Below, in pieces: positions 9,100-18,703 of a DNA stretch of 64,000 nt (position 1 is the first letter of the stretch; each line of letters begins with the position of its first letter). The notes beneath the pieces were generated by a model. The model did not search any database and was not told the origin of the DNA. It worked only from the letters and a program-made list of their open reading frames with translations. Origin of the DNA: Allorhizobium borbori (GTDB taxonomy: Bacteria; Pseudomonadota; Alphaproteobacteria; Rhizobiales; Rhizobiaceae); NCBI RefSeq assembly GCF_014196535.1, contig NZ_JACIDU010000002.1, positions 186,001 to 250,000 of the forward strand, given 5' to 3'. The translations under genes were made by a program, and so were the position numbers.

Positions 9100-10029
9100 A
9101 TGGATCAAGGCATTCAAAAGCCGGTTTACACGCCCTTCCGGGGTAACCACAAACCCTTCACCATCGCGACTTCGCCGCTGGATCCCGGTCGCTGGATCGA
9201 GCCGGACGAGGAGATCGGCTTTTACCTCAGCGAAAAGCGGGCGCTTGGCGAAACGCACTTCGACACGATCTACAAGGGCGAACCGGAAACGGACGCCGCC
9301 CAGCGCGAGGTCTTGAAGGAACTCTCCGACTGGCTGGTTACAAACCGCCCGGATGTGTGGACACGCGACGGCAATCTCATTCATGTCGCGGGCCAGACCG
9401 TCGATCTGACGGATGAAAGCCTGCCGCCTATCGTGCGGGCCGGGCTTCTGGTGCAGGACGATCTTGTACTGATGCGGCGCGGTGAGGACGGCTGGCGGAT
9501 TGCCGCCGCCCATCTTGCCTTCCCGTCCTCCTGGTCGCTGGCAGAAAAGTTCGGCAAGCCGATGGAACAGGTCCATGCCTCCGTGCCGGACTTCAAGGGC
9601 GGCACCCGCAACGCCATGCTGATCAACCGCATGTTCGACAACTTCAAGCCCGGCATGCCGGTGAAGCGCTTCAACTGGACGATCAACTGGAGCTATGCCC
9701 TTCACCTGCCCGCCACCAAGACCTATGCGCCCAGCGTCGAGGCCCGCCGCGTGCATCCCGGTGAAAGCTTCATTCGCATCGAACGCCAGTCACTGGCCAG
9801 AATGCCCGTCTCCGGCGACCTGCTCTTCACGATCCGCATCTATATCGATCCGGTGAAGGCTATGGAGGAGAATCCGGAGCTGGCCCCGGCCGCCCTTTCC
9901 CTGGCCGACCAGCTTGAGGGACTGACGCTCGAACAGGCGAATTACAAAGGCTTGACCGAAAAGCGGCCGGAACTCGCCGCCCACCTGCGCGCCATCGCCG
10001 CCGCCCATGCCCGGGCTGAAACGGCCTGA
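9100..10029 (+). CDS. DUF3445, heme-dependent oxidative N-demethylase-like protein
   Basis: A 309-residue protein of the DUF3445 family, now described in domain collections as heme-dependent oxidative N-demethylase-like after related enzymes that remove methyl groups from small amines. Family stretches seen: YTPFRGNHKPFTIATSP, HLAFPSSWSLAEKFGKP, FNWTINWSYALHLP and ESFIRIERQSLARMP. The invariant-looking His in AAAHLAFPSSW and the Arg-rich motif near RIERQ are candidate active-site residues. The ATG at 9100 is chosen; an in-frame ATG at 9070 would add ten residues. Substrate is unknown. Confidence 0.82.
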   Translation: MDQGIQKPVYTPFRGNHKPFTIATSPLDPGRWIEPDEEIGFYLSEKRALGETHFDTIYKGEPETDAAQREVLKELSDWLVTNRPDVWTRDGNLIHVAGQTVDLTDESLPPIVRAGLLVQDDLVLMRRGEDGWRIAAAHLAFPSSWSLAEKFGKPMEQVHASVPDFKGGTRNAMLINRMFDNFKPGMPVKRFNWTINWSYALHLPATKTYAPSVEARRVHPGESFIRIERQSLARMPVSGDLLFTIRIYIDPVKAMEENPELAPAALSLADQLEGLTLEQANYKGLTEKRPELAAHLRAIAAAHARAETA

Positions 10030-10108
10030 GACATTTCGGCGCAAAAATCGCGCTGCACGCAGCCGGACCGCCACTTTATTGTGACGAAGTTTTGTGATCT
10101 AGCACTGT

Positions 10109-10128
10109 CCGGGAAGACATCTTCCCGG
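10109..10128 (+). other. Hairpin in the leader of homospermidine synthase
   Basis: CCGGGAAG and its complement flank a 4-base loop, giving an 8-bp stem about 63 bases before the hss start codon. No U-tract follows, so it is more likely leader structure than a terminator. Function unknown. Confidence 0.45.
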
Positions 10129-10191
10129 CATCGCGCCCAATTCATGAACGAGCCGGACGACCTCGATCCGCCGAAGGAGCAAAACCTTACC

Positions 10192-11634
10192 ATGACCGAC
10201 CAGACCTACCCGGTTTACGCTGAAATCACCGGCCCGATCGTGATGATCGGTTTCGGCTCCATCGGTCGCGGAACCCTGCCGCTCATCGAACGCCACTTCA
10301 AGTACGACAAGAGCCGCCTGATCGTCATCGATCCGCGCAACGATGAAGCCGAACTGCTGGCAAAGCACGGCGTCCGGCACATTCAGGCGCATGTCACCAA
10401 GGACAATTACAAGACGCTGCTCAAGCCGCTTCTGACCGAAGGCGAAGGCCAGGGCTTCTGCGTCAACCTGTCGGTGGATACCGGTTCGCTGGACCTGATG
10501 AAGCTCTGCCGCAAGCTGGACGTGCTCTACATCGACACCGTGGTCGAGCCGTGGCTGGGCTTCTACTTCGACAAGAGCATGAAGAACGCCGACCGCACCA
10601 ACTACGCGCTGCGCGAAACCGTTCGCCACGAGAAGAAGAAGAACCCCGGCGGCACGACGGCTGTTTCCACCTGCGGCGCCAATCCGGGCATGGTCTCGTG
10701 GTTCGTCAAGCAGGCGCTGGTCAACCTCGCCAACGAAATCGGCGTGGAGTTCACCGAGCCCGCAACGGATGACCGCGACGGCTGGGCGAAGCTGATGAAG
10801 AAGGTCGGCGTGAAGGGCGTCCACATCGCCGAACGCGACACCCAGCGCACCATCAATCCGAAGCCGCTCAACGTGTTCTGGAACACCTGGTCGGTGGAAG
10901 GCTTCATTTCCGAAGGCCTTCAGCCCGCCGAACTCGGCTGGGGCACCCATGAAAAGTGGATGCCGAAAAACGCCAAGAAGCACAAGAAGGGCTGCAAGGC
11001 CGCCATCTATCTGGAACAGCCGGGCGCCAACACCCGTGTTCGCACCTGGTGCCCGACGCCCGGCCCGCAATACGGCTTCCTCGTGACCCATAACGAGTCT
11101 ATCTCGATTGCCGATTACTTCACGGTCGAAAAGGATGGCGAAGTCGTTTACCGCCCGACCTGCCACTACGCCTATCACCCGGCCAACGACGCCGTGCTTT
11201 CGCTGCACGAAATGTTCGGCAATGGTGGCACGGCCCAGCCGGTTCTGCACGTTCTCGACGAGAACGAACTGGTCGATGGCGTCGATGAACTCGGCGTGCT
11301 GCTCTACGGCCACGAAAAGAACGCCTACTGGTATGGATCGCGCCTGTCGCTGGAAGAAACCCGCCGCATCGCGCCCTACCAGAACGCCACCGGCCTGCAG
11401 GTGACCTCCGCCGTGCTCGCCGGCATGGTGTGGGCGCTGGAAAACCCGAAGGCCGGCATCGTCGAGGCAGACGAAGTGGATTACAAGCGCTGCCTGGAAG
11501 TGCAGTCGCCCTATCTCGGCCCGGTCGAAGGTCACTACACCGACTGGACCCCGCTCGAAGGCCGTCCGGGCCTCTTCCCGGAAGACATCGACGAGAAGGA
11601 CGCCTGGCAGTTCCGCAACATTCTGGTGCGTTGA
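10192..11634 (+). CDS. hss: Homospermidine synthase
   Basis: A 480-residue enzyme, the usual length of bacterial homospermidine synthase, which joins putrescine units (or spermidine and putrescine) using NAD to make sym-homospermidine, the major long polyamine of rhizobia. Seen: an N-terminal Rossmann motif IVMIGFGSIGRG (residues about 16-27), VSTCGANPGMVSWFVKQAL, and long conserved blocks such as GWGTHEKWMP and YGFLVTHNESISIADYF. The start at 10192 is set by AAGGAG 12 bases upstream and by the family N-terminus (YAEITGPIVMIG); the frame is open further upstream. It appears to be transcribed alone. Confidence 0.96.
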   Translation: MTDQTYPVYAEITGPIVMIGFGSIGRGTLPLIERHFKYDKSRLIVIDPRNDEAELLAKHGVRHIQAHVTKDNYKTLLKPLLTEGEGQGFCVNLSVDTGSLDLMKLCRKLDVLYIDTVVEPWLGFYFDKSMKNADRTNYALRETVRHEKKKNPGGTTAVSTCGANPGMVSWFVKQALVNLANEIGVEFTEPATDDRDGWAKLMKKVGVKGVHIAERDTQRTINPKPLNVFWNTWSVEGFISEGLQPAELGWGTHEKWMPKNAKKHKKGCKAAIYLEQPGANTRVRTWCPTPGPQYGFLVTHNESISIADYFTVEKDGEVVYRPTCHYAYHPANDAVLSLHEMFGNGGTAQPVLHVLDENELVDGVDELGVLLYGHEKNAYWYGSRLSLEETRRIAPYQNATGLQVTSAVLAGMVWALENPKAGIVEADEVDYKRCLEVQSPYLGPVEGHYTDWTPLEGRPGLFPEDIDEKDAWQFRNILVR

Positions 11635-11648
11635 GCCCCGCAAATAAC

Positions 11649-11682
11649 GCCGGCAGCCGGAGCGACAGCTCCCGTTGCCGGC
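11649..11682 (+). other. Nested hairpin after hss
   Basis: GCCGGCA and TGCCGGC enclose an inner GGAGC-GACA-GCTCC stem just past the hss stop. It lacks a U-tract, so it could be a transcript-end or stabilising structure. Confidence 0.5.
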
Positions 11683-11832
11683 ATATCCGCCAGATCTTTG
11701 CGCCAAGACATTTTTGCAACGCCTGCCGATTCATCAACATGTTGCAACCTTGACGACTTGTCATAAGAACGCCCAGTCGGCATGGTCAGAACTGACATGC
11801 GTAACGTGCGTGAAGAGTCGCGGGAGAATGCC

Positions 11833-12216
11833 ATGAATATCAGGACGAGCCTCACCCTTTCGCTGGCTGCAGTCGGTCTGTCCGCCTGCGTTTCCGGGCC
11901 GCCGCAGGGCCAGTATACCCGCCCCGTTCCCCAGCCGCAGACAGCTTTTTCGCCGGTCGATGGCCAGTGGGCCGATGCCAACGGCATTGTCTCGACCTTC
12001 CAGAACGGCGCCTTCTCGACACGCACGACCGATGGCACCAATACGCTGCTGGCTTCCGGCAACTATACCCAGCAGTCCGACCGGCTGTTCGAAATCAACA
12101 TGACCTCGCTGGTCCGCAAGACCCAGTCGCGCGTCAACTGCGCTTTGGTCACGCCGACACAACTGAATTGTACCTCGGATTCCGGCGGCCAGTTCACCCT
12201 GTCGCGCCGCGGCTAA
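11833..12216 (+). CDS. omp10: Omp10-like outer-membrane lipoprotein
   Basis: A 127-residue lipoprotein resembling Brucella Omp10. The signal peptide ends at a lipobox (VGLSAC), with Cys about residue 19 as the lipidation site. The mature part begins with a Pro/Gln-rich linker and then a small conserved domain ([30 protein letters not shown]) with a Cys pair likely to form a disulfide. GGGAG lies 6 bases before the chosen ATG; an in-frame ATG at 11782 gives no proper signal peptide. A strong terminator follows. The symbol is by similarity; the cellular role is not established. Confidence 0.78.
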   Translation: MNIRTSLTLSLAAVGLSACVSGPPQGQYTRPVPQPQTAFSPVDGQWADANGIVSTFQNGAFSTRTTDGTNTLLASGNYTQQSDRLFEINMTSLVRKTQSRVNCALVTPTQLNCTSDSGGQFTLSRRG

Positions 12217-12243
12217 CCGCCTGAAAATCATGTCGAACAGAGC

Positions 12244-12267
12244 AAGCGCCCTTTCGGGGCGCTTTTT
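12244..12267 (+). terminator. Rho-independent terminator after omp10
   Basis: An 8-bp stem AAGCGCCC with its complement, loop TTTCG, followed by T-rich sequence. Confidence 0.88.
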
Positions 12268-12497
12268 CTTTGCAACATGGTCTGCCCCGTGGATTTTGTC
12301 CGCCCGATCAAAAAATGTCGGACCTTCCCTCTTGCGATCCAGCGCCCTAAATGGAACCATGCCGCTTCCTAAAGGCGATTGATTTTCGTCTCTGCCCGTC
12401 ACGGCGGTGAAACATCCTCCCGGTATCAGGCGTTGACCGCCGGGATCGACAATAAGCACGATCGCGGCCAGCGCGGCGTCACGAACAGGAGAACAGG

Positions 12498-14387
12498 ATG
12501 CACAGGATCACCAAATTCGCGCTTATCGGCGTTTCCGCGCTCGGCCTTTCCGCGGGCGCCGCGCTTGCCGATTACGAGCTGAACATTCTTCACATCAACG
12601 ATCTGCACTCGCGCATCGAGCCGATCAACAAGTTCGATTCGACCTGCTCCACCGCCGAGAAGGACAAGAACGAATGCTTCGGCGGCATCGCCCGCGTGAA
12701 GGCTGCCATCGATGCCCGCCGCGCGGCGCTTTCCGGCGGTAACATTCTCGTGCTCGATGCCGGTGACCAGTTCCAGGGCTCGCTCTACTACACCAGCTAC
12801 AAGAGCGCGCCGATTGCGGAATTCATGAACGGCATCGGTTTCGACGCCATGGCCATCGGCAATCACGAATTCGATGACGGTCCGCAGGAACTCGCCAAGT
12901 TCATCGACGCGCTCAAGTTCCCGATGATTTCCGGCAACACGCTGGCCGGTCTCGACAGCCCCGTCGCCAACAAGTTCAAGGGCTATATCGTCAAGGATCT
13001 CGGTGGCCAGAAGGTTGCCGTCGTCTCCGTTCTCGCAACAGATACCGATGAAACGTCCTCGCCGGGCGACAGCATCCTGTTCGCCGACGAGATTTCCTAC
13101 CTCAAGGAAGCCGTGAAGGAGATCACCGACGCCGGCGTCAACAAGATCGTGCTGCTCTCCCATGTCGGCTATCTGCGCGACCAGGAAATCGCCAAGGCCG
13201 TGGACGGCATCGACGTGATCGTCGGCGGCCACAGCCACACCTACCTTTCCTCCACCGATCCGAAGGCCGCCGGTCCCTATCCGACGCTGGTGAAGGGGCC
13301 GAGCGGCGTTGAGGTGCCGATCGTCACCTCCTATGCCTATTCCAAATATCTCGGTGACCTGAAGGTGACCTTCGATGACGCTGGCGTCGTCAAGACCGCC
13401 GCCGGTGCGCCGCAACTGCTCGATTCCTCCGTCACGCCCGATGCCGCCTATGAGGCCCGCGTCGCCGAACTCGGCAAGCCGCTGGAAGAACTGCGCAAGA
13501 AGGAAATCGGCGCGACAACCGCCACCATCGACGGCACGCGCGACAATTGCCGCGCCCGCGAATGCACCATGGGCAACCTTGTTTCCGATGCGCTGCTCGA
13601 CCGCGTGAAGGATCAGGGCATCGTGCTCGCCATCCAGAACGGCGGCGGTCTCCGCGCCTCCATCGATGAAGGCACGGTAACGATGGGCGAAGTGCTGACC
13701 GTACTGCCCTTCCAGAACTCCATCGCCACCTTCCAGCTCAAGGGTTCGGATGTGGTCGCCGCTCTTGAAAACGGTCTCAGCCAGATCGAGGAAGCCGCCG
13801 GACGCTTCCCGCAGGTTGCCGGTCTGAAATATTCCTTCGACCGTTCGAAGCCGGCCGGCAGCCGCGTCGTCTCCGTCGAGGTCAAGGAAGGCGGCGCTTT
13901 CAAGCCGCTCGACCCGGAAAAGCTCTACGGCGTCGTGTCCAACAACTACATGCGCTCCGGCGGCGACGGCTACAAGGTCTTCGCCACCAAGGGCGTAAAC
14001 GCCTATGACTTCGGCCCGAGCCTTGAAGATGCGGTTGCTGCCTATATCACGGCAAACTCGCCCTACAAGCCGGCGCTCGATGGCCGCATCACCGATGCGA
14101 CACCGGCTGGTTATGTGGCCCCGGCCAAGGAAGCCGCCCCTGCGCCGGCCGCCGCGCCTGCGCCCGCTGCAACCCCTGCACCCGCCGCCACGGCCCCGGC
14201 TGCGACACCTGCTCCGGTGGCTGCCGCCTCCGCGAAGCACATCGTCGTAAAGGGTGAATCGCTGTGGAAGATCGCCGAAACCGCCTATGGCGATGGTGGT
14301 CTGTGGAAGAAGATCGCCAAGGCCAACAGCCTGAAGAAGCCGAACCTGCTGACGGTTGGCACGGAACTGGAAATCCCGGCAAAATAA
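12498..14387 (+). CDS. Periplasmic 5'-nucleotidase with C-terminal LysM domain
   Basis: A 629-residue exported protein. After a signal peptide (residues 1-24, cut near ALADYEL) comes a calcineurin-like metallophosphoesterase domain with the motifs NILHINDLHSRIEP, LDAGDQFQGS, AIGNHEFDDG and VGGHSHTYL, then the 5'-nucleotidase C-terminal domain (IQNGGGLRASIDEG, NNYMRSGGDGY). Together these hydrolyse nucleotides to nucleosides and phosphate. An Ala/Pro repeat linker (about residues 540-577) leads to a LysM domain (VVKGESLWKIAETAYGDG, to the end), which binds peptidoglycan. The fusion implies an enzyme held on the cell wall, salvaging nucleotides in the periplasm. GGAG precedes the ATG by about 8 bases. 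Confidence 0.93.
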   Translation: MHRITKFALIGVSALGLSAGAALADYELNILHINDLHSRIEPINKFDSTCSTAEKDKNECFGGIARVKAAIDARRAALSGGNILVLDAGDQFQGSLYYTSYKSAPIAEFMNGIGFDAMAIGNHEFDDGPQELAKFIDALKFPMISGNTLAGLDSPVANKFKGYIVKDLGGQKVAVVSVLATDTDETSSPGDSILFADEISYLKEAVKEITDAGVNKIVLLSHVGYLRDQEIAKAVDGIDVIVGGHSHTYLSSTDPKAAGPYPTLVKGPSGVEVPIVTSYAYSKYLGDLKVTFDDAGVVKTAAGAPQLLDSSVTPDAAYEARVAELGKPLEELRKKEIGATTATIDGTRDNCRARECTMGNLVSDALLDRVKDQGIVLAIQNGGGLRASIDEGTVTMGEVLTVLPFQNSIATFQLKGSDVVAALENGLSQIEEAAGRFPQVAGLKYSFDRSKPAGSRVVSVEVKEGGAFKPLDPEKLYGVVSNNYMRSGGDGYKVFATKGVNAYDFGPSLEDAVAAYITANSPYKPALDGRITDATPAGYVAPAKEAAPAPAAAPAPAATPAPAATAPAATPAPVAAASAKHIVVKGESLWKIAETAYGDGGLWKKIAKANSLKKPNLLTVGTELEIPAK

Positions 14388-14408
14388 GACACTATGTCTC
14401 ATGTTAAA

Positions 14409-14446
14409 AAGGCCGGTCCGGGGTTTCCCGGGCCGGCCTTTCTTTT
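14409..14446 (+). terminator. Terminator after the 5'-nucleotidase gene
   Basis: A long GC-rich hairpin with AAGGCCGG...CCGGCCTT arms, an inner CCGGG/CCCGG extension, then CTTTTT. Confidence 0.92.
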
Positions 14447-14551
14447 TAAAATGCTTAAAAAAGCAAGGTAGCGCCCGCCCCGGCAATCCGGAGCACAGCT
14501 TCAGGCGTTATGCTCCGAAAATGCCTGAATAGAGAAATGGAAGCCCGTCCG

Positions 14552-15586
14552 ATGACCACGATGCCCTCTCCCCTTCCGAGTGACCACCCCCCGGTCAAGT
14601 TTGGCCGCGTCGGCGTCCTGCTCGTCAATCTCGGCACGCCGGAGGGCACGGATTACTGGTCCATGCGCCGCTATCTCTCGGAATTCCTTTCCGACAAGCG
14701 CGTCATCGAATGGTCGCACCTGTTCTGGCAGCCGATCCTCCAGCTTATCGTGCTCTCCAAGCGGCCGCAGAAGGTCGGCAAGGCCTATGAGGAAATCTGG
14801 AACCACGAGAAAAACGAAAGCTTCCTGCTGACCTATACGCGCAACCAGTCCGATCTCCTCGGCGCGGCGCTGAAGGATCTGCCGAACGTGACGGTCGATT
14901 GGGCCATGCGCTACGGCAAGCCTTCGATCCAGTCGAAGATGAACGAGCTGAAGGACGCAGGCTGCGAGAAAATCCTGGTCTTCCCGCTTTACCCGCAATA
15001 TTCGGCACCGACGACTGCGACCGTGAATGACGAAGCTTTCAAGGCGCTGCTCCAGATGCGCTGGCAACCGGCATTGCGCACCGTACCGCCCTATCACGAT
15101 GACCCCGCCTATATCGAGGCGCTCGCCAACTCCATTCAGGCCAAGCTTGCCACGCTCGACTGGGAGCCGGAAGTGCTGCTCACCTCCTTCCACGGCATTC
15201 CCCAATCCTATTTCAAGGGTGGCGACCCCTATCACTGCCAGTGCCACAAGACGGCCCGCCTGCTGCGCGAAAAACTCGGCTGGTCGAAGGAAAAGCTGCA
15301 ACTGACCTTCCAGTCCCGCTTCGGGCCGGAGGAGTGGCTCCAGCCCTACACCGACAAGACGGTGGAGGAACTGGCGAAGACCGGCGTCAAGAAGCTTGCC
15401 ATCATCAATCCCGGCTTCGTTTCGGATTGTCTCGAAACCCTTGAGGAAATCGCCGGTGAAGCGGGCGAGATCTTCCTGCACAATGGCGGCGAAAAATTCG
15501 CCCACATTCCCTGCCTGAACGATACGCCAGCCGGCATGCGTGTGCTGGAGACTGTCGTCAGGCGCGAATTGCAGGGTTGGGTGTGA
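14552..15586 (+). CDS. hemH: Ferrochelatase
   Basis: A 344-residue ferrochelatase, which inserts Fe2+ into protoporphyrin IX to give protoheme. Seen: [23 protein letters not shown] at the N-terminus (in part), [13 protein letters not shown], the active-site His in [12 protein letters not shown], the [10 protein letters not shown] segment, and the second conserved region with Glu in [19 protein letters not shown]. Length fits the family. The start at 14552 has GGAAG about 8 bases upstream; in-frame ATGs at 14510 and 14537 would add residues not typical of the family. Flanked by a terminator upstream, so it has its own promoter. Confidence 0.96.
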   Translation: MTTMPSPLPSDHPPVKFGRVGVLLVNLGTPEGTDYWSMRRYLSEFLSDKRVIEWSHLFWQPILQLIVLSKRPQKVGKAYEEIWNHEKNESFLLTYTRNQSDLLGAALKDLPNVTVDWAMRYGKPSIQSKMNELKDAGCEKILVFPLYPQYSAPTTATVNDEAFKALLQMRWQPALRTVPPYHDDPAYIEALANSIQAKLATLDWEPEVLLTSFHGIPQSYFKGGDPYHCQCHKTARLLREKLGWSKEKLQLTFQSRFGPEEWLQPYTDKTVEELAKTGVKKLAIINPGFVSDCLETLEEIAGEAGEIFLHNGGEKFAHIPCLNDTPAGMRVLETVVRRELQGWV

Positions 15587-15680
15587 TAGACTGCGACCAA
15601 CACGCGAACGAATCGCGCTGCCTGCGCGGTTCATTCAAAAAAATGGTGGCATGAACGCCATCCGCCAAAGGGAGGATGCT

Positions 15681-16676
15681 ATGGAATTCAACGGCTTCGA
15701 CATATCGGTCCTGACGCTCGTCGGTCTGGTCATCCTCGTCCTCTTTGCCGGCATCAAGACCGTGCCGCAGGGTTTTCGCTACACGATCGAGCGTTTCGGG
15801 CGCTACACCCGCACGCTGGAGCCGGGCCTGAACCTCATCATCCCCTTCATCGAGCGCATCGGCGCCAAGCTGAACGTGATGGAGCAGGTGCTGGAAGTGC
15901 CGACGCAGGAGGTCATCACCCGCGACAATGCCAGCGTCTCCGCTGATGCCGTGGCCTTCTATCAGGTTCTGAATGCCGCACAGGCGGCCTATCAGGTCGC
16001 CAATCTTCAGGAAGCGATTCTCAACCTCACCATGACCAACATCCGTTCGGTCATGGGTTCGATGGACCTCGATGAACTTCTTTCCAACCGCGACCAGATC
16101 AATGAACGCCTGCTGCGCGTCGTGGATGAAGCCGTCGGCCCCTGGGGCATCAAGGTCACGCGCGTCGAGATCAAGGACATCCAGCCGCCCGCCGATCTGG
16201 TTGATGCGATGGCCCGCCAGATGAAGGCCGAGCGCGAAAAGCGTGCCCAGGTTCTGGAGGCCGAAGGTTTCCGCAACGCCCAGATTCTGAGGGCCGAAGG
16301 CGCAAAACAATCCGCCATCCTTCAGGCCGAAGGCCAGCGCGAAGCCGCCTATCGCGAGGCCGAAGCCCGCGAACGTCTGGCAGAAGCCGAAGCCAAGGCC
16401 ACCCGCCTCGTTTCCGATGCCATCGCCGGCGGCAATGTGCAGGCTGTCAATTATTTCGTGGCGCAGAAATATACCGAAGCGCTCGCCGCCATCGGCACCG
16501 CCGGCAATTCCAAGATCGTGCTGATGCCCATGGAAGCCTCGGCGCTTGTGGGTTCGCTCGGCGGTATCGGCGCGATTGCCCGCGAAGTGTTCGGTGCAGA
16601 CGCCGCACCGGCCGCGCGTGCCTCCGCTCCGCGCTCGACGCCCGCCGTCAATCCCTTCACCCAGCAGGGAGAATAA
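15681..16676 (+). CDS. SPFH/band-7 (stomatin-like, QmcA-type) membrane protein
   Basis: A 331-residue stomatin/prohibitin-family protein. One N-terminal membrane helix ([19 protein letters not shown]) is followed by the band-7 domain ([39 protein letters not shown]) and a long Ala/Glu-rich coiled coil (residues about 195-260, with repeated QxLxAEGxxxxA units). Such proteins form large membrane-bound rings that organise lipid microdomains and associate with proteases. GGAGG lies 6 bases before the ATG. The next gene, an NfeD protein, begins one base after the stop; the SPFH/NfeD pair is a known functional unit. Confidence 0.92.
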   Translation: MEFNGFDISVLTLVGLVILVLFAGIKTVPQGFRYTIERFGRYTRTLEPGLNLIIPFIERIGAKLNVMEQVLEVPTQEVITRDNASVSADAVAFYQVLNAAQAAYQVANLQEAILNLTMTNIRSVMGSMDLDELLSNRDQINERLLRVVDEAVGPWGIKVTRVEIKDIQPPADLVDAMARQMKAEREKRAQVLEAEGFRNAQILRAEGAKQSAILQAEGQREAAYREAEARERLAEAEAKATRLVSDAIAGGNVQAVNYFVAQKYTEALAAIGTAGNSKIVLMPMEASALVGSLGGIGAIAREVFGADAAPAARASAPRSTPAVNPFTQQGE

Positions 16677-16677
16677 G

Positions 16678-17136
16678 ATGCTGGCCCGGATCGCCGCAGA
16701 ACTCGGGCCGTGGAGCTGGTGGGTGGCCGGCATGGTGCTTTTGGCCGCCGAACTCGTCGCACCCGGCGTTTTCCTCGTCTGGATCGGTCTCGGTGCGCTC
16801 ACCACCGGCGTCCTTTCGCTTCTGTTCTGGGATGCGGGTTTCTGGGTCTGGCAGGTGCAATCGCTTGTCTTCGCCGCCTTTTCTGTCGTCTTTACGCTCA
16901 TCGGTCGCAAGATCATGCGCGGGCGCGGCGCCGATAGCGACGAACCGCACCTCAACCAGCGCGTGGCAAGTCTTGTCGGCCGCACGGCCACCCTTGAGGA
17001 GCCGATCCGCGAAGGTCGCGGCCGCATACGCCTCGACGATACGTGGTGGCCCGTCAACGGCCCGGACCTTCCCGCTGGCACTCGCATCCGCATTGCCGCC
17101 GGCCACGGCCGCGACCTGACGGTGGAACCCTTCTGA
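16678..17136 (+). CDS. NfeD-like membrane protein
   Basis: A 152-residue NfeD short-form protein: two or three membrane helices (WWVAGMVLLAAELVAPGVFLVWIGLGAL and VWQVQSLVFAAFSVVFTLIG, both shown only in part) and a C-terminal OB-fold domain (QRVASLVGRTATLEEPI, DTWWPVNGPDLPAGTRIRI). NfeD proteins partner SPFH proteins in membrane quality control. It follows the SPFH gene by one base, and GGGAG overlaps the upstream stop region, so the two are co-translated. Confidence 0.93.
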   Translation: MLARIAAELGPWSWWVAGMVLLAAELVAPGVFLVWIGLGALTTGVLSLLFWDAGFWVWQVQSLVFAAFSVVFTLIGRKIMRGRGADSDEPHLNQRVASLVGRTATLEEPIREGRGRIRLDDTWWPVNGPDLPAGTRIRIAAGHGRDLTVEPF

Positions 17137-17158
17137 CACCGGAAACGCCGGTTCGAAA

Positions 17159-17189
17159 CCAAACGTTAACCACATGGGTTTACGTTTGG
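17159..17189. promoter_or_regulatory. Near-perfect inverted repeat upstream of the outer-membrane barrel gene
   Basis: 13-base arms (CCAAACGTTAACC and GGTTTACGTTTGG) match at 12 of 13 positions around a 5-base spacer. It ends 37 bases before the ATG of the barrel gene and 22 bases after the nfeD stop. No U-tract follows, so an operator is more likely than a terminator. Confidence 0.5.
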
Positions 17190-17226
17190 GTAAGCAATTT
17201 CGAGCCTGTCAGGACCCGTGTCATCC

Positions 17227-18624
17227 ATGCCCTCTCCGCCCCTTAAAGCACCGGGTCGTGCGCGCCAGAAGCGATTCGCGCTGGCCGTTCTCGCGTGCAG
17301 CGCAACGCTTGCGCCGGGCGCACAATCCTTTGCCCAATCCCCGGACACCGGCAGCACCCCGGACGTCGCCGCCCCGCCAGCCTTTGCCTCTGACAACGGC
17401 TCCGGCCGTCTGGGGCAGGCCGACAGCACCGTCGAAGGCCGGGTCAACGCCCCAGAAGGACCGGCCGATGGCGCGGGTTCCGCCAACCGCGACGATGGCG
17501 AGGCGACGGGCATCCGCTTCGGCAGCTTCGTTCTCAAGCCGTCGCTGACCACCAGCCTCAAGAGCCAGAAGACGACAAGCGGCAGTGAGACGGACAAGCG
17601 CAGCTTCGTGGAAACCGGCATTCGCGGTACGATGACCTCCGACTGGTCGCGTCACGAACTCAGCATTGTCGGCGAAGGCCTCTGGCAAAAGAACATCAGC
17701 GGCGACATTGCCACAGACCCCGGCGCGAAGATCGATGGCGATCTGCGGCTTGATCTGTCCAACGATACCATCGCCCACATCACCGGCGGTTATGAACTCG
17801 GCCGTGAGGATAATACCGATCCGAACGCCGTCAGCGGCGCCAGCGCACAGTCCGATGTCATGACCTTGCGCGGCGGTGCCTCCGTACAGCGTGATCTCGG
17901 GCGCATTCGCGGCCTCATCGGCCTCGATGTCGACCGCACCACCTATTCCGACGTGACGCTTTCCAACGGCTCGAAGCTCGATCTGTCCGACCGCGATCGC
18001 AATACCGCAACGCTGCGCGGGCGCATCGGTTATGAGCTTTCACCGGCGCTTATACCCTATCTTCAAGCCTCGGTCGGCAAGACCATCTATGACCGCGAGA
18101 CGGATTTTGACGGTTACCGTCGCTCCTCTTCCAGCTATGCCCTGCGTTCAGGCCTGGAACTCGATCTCGGCGAAAAACTGCGCGGCGAACTTGGCGTCGG
18201 TTACGAAAATGTCTCCTATGACGACGCCCGCCTGACATCCATCGGCGCATTGACGCTGGACGGCAAGGCCACCTGGTCGCCCCAGCGCGGAACCGATGTC
18301 ACCGCAGGCCTTTCCACCTCCGTCGAGGATTCGACCGCGCCCGGCGAAAGCGGCGGCGTCGTCTATCGTTTCAACAGCGAAGTGGCCCACGAACTGCGCG
18401 CCGATCTCGTCGCTCGCCTTTCCGGCGCCACGACCTGGCGGCGTTATCCCTCCGGCAGCCTGATCGCCAATGCCACGACCTACGAAGTCGGCGCCGGCAT
18501 GACCTACAAGATCAACCGCTACCTCGAACTGAACGGTACGGTCGATTACGAATGGACCAGACGCGATGACGGCAGCCGCTCCAGCGACTTGACCGCCGGC
18601 GTCGGCCTGACACTGCGACGCTGA
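17227..18624 (+). CDS. Outer-membrane beta-barrel protein (OMP_b-brl_2-like)
   Basis: A 465-residue predicted outer-membrane protein. A signal peptide (RFALAVLACSATLAPGAQSFA) is followed by a disordered Gly/Pro/Asp-rich segment to about residue 90. The rest is alternating amphipathic strands (FGSFVLKPSLTTSLKSQ, HELSIVGEGLWQK, YELSPALIPYLQASVGKTIYD) ending in VGVGLTLRR-like sequence, as in barrels of the outer-membrane beta-barrel family that includes exopolysaccharide-associated proteins. It ends with Arg rather than the usual Phe. GTG at 17218 is an alternative start. Substrate or partner is unknown; galU lies convergently just downstream, but no polysaccharide cluster is present. Confidence 0.78.
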   Translation: MPSPPLKAPGRARQKRFALAVLACSATLAPGAQSFAQSPDTGSTPDVAAPPAFASDNGSGRLGQADSTVEGRVNAPEGPADGAGSANRDDGEATGIRFGSFVLKPSLTTSLKSQKTTSGSETDKRSFVETGIRGTMTSDWSRHELSIVGEGLWQKNISGDIATDPGAKIDGDLRLDLSNDTIAHITGGYELGREDNTDPNAVSGASAQSDVMTLRGGASVQRDLGRIRGLIGLDVDRTTYSDVTLSNGSKLDLSDRDRNTATLRGRIGYELSPALIPYLQASVGKTIYDRETDFDGYRRSSSSYALRSGLELDLGEKLRGELGVGYENVSYDDARLTSIGALTLDGKATWSPQRGTDVTAGLSTSVEDSTAPGESGGVVYRFNSEVAHELRADLVARLSGATTWRRYPSGSLIANATTYEVGAGMTYKINRYLELNGTVDYEWTRRDDGSRSSDLTAGVGLTLRR

Positions 18625-18649
18625 TCCTCCCAAGCTTCTGCCGACGCAA

Positions 18650-18681
18650 AAAAGCCCGCGATCATCGGATCGCGGGCTTTT
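18650..18681. terminator. Bidirectional terminator between the barrel gene and galU
   Basis: A perfect 14-bp stem (AAAAGCCCGCGATC with its complement) around ATCG, with A/T runs on both sides, between converging genes. Confidence 0.95.
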
Positions 18682-18703
18682 CGTTTTCAGTCATTGCCGG
18701 TGC

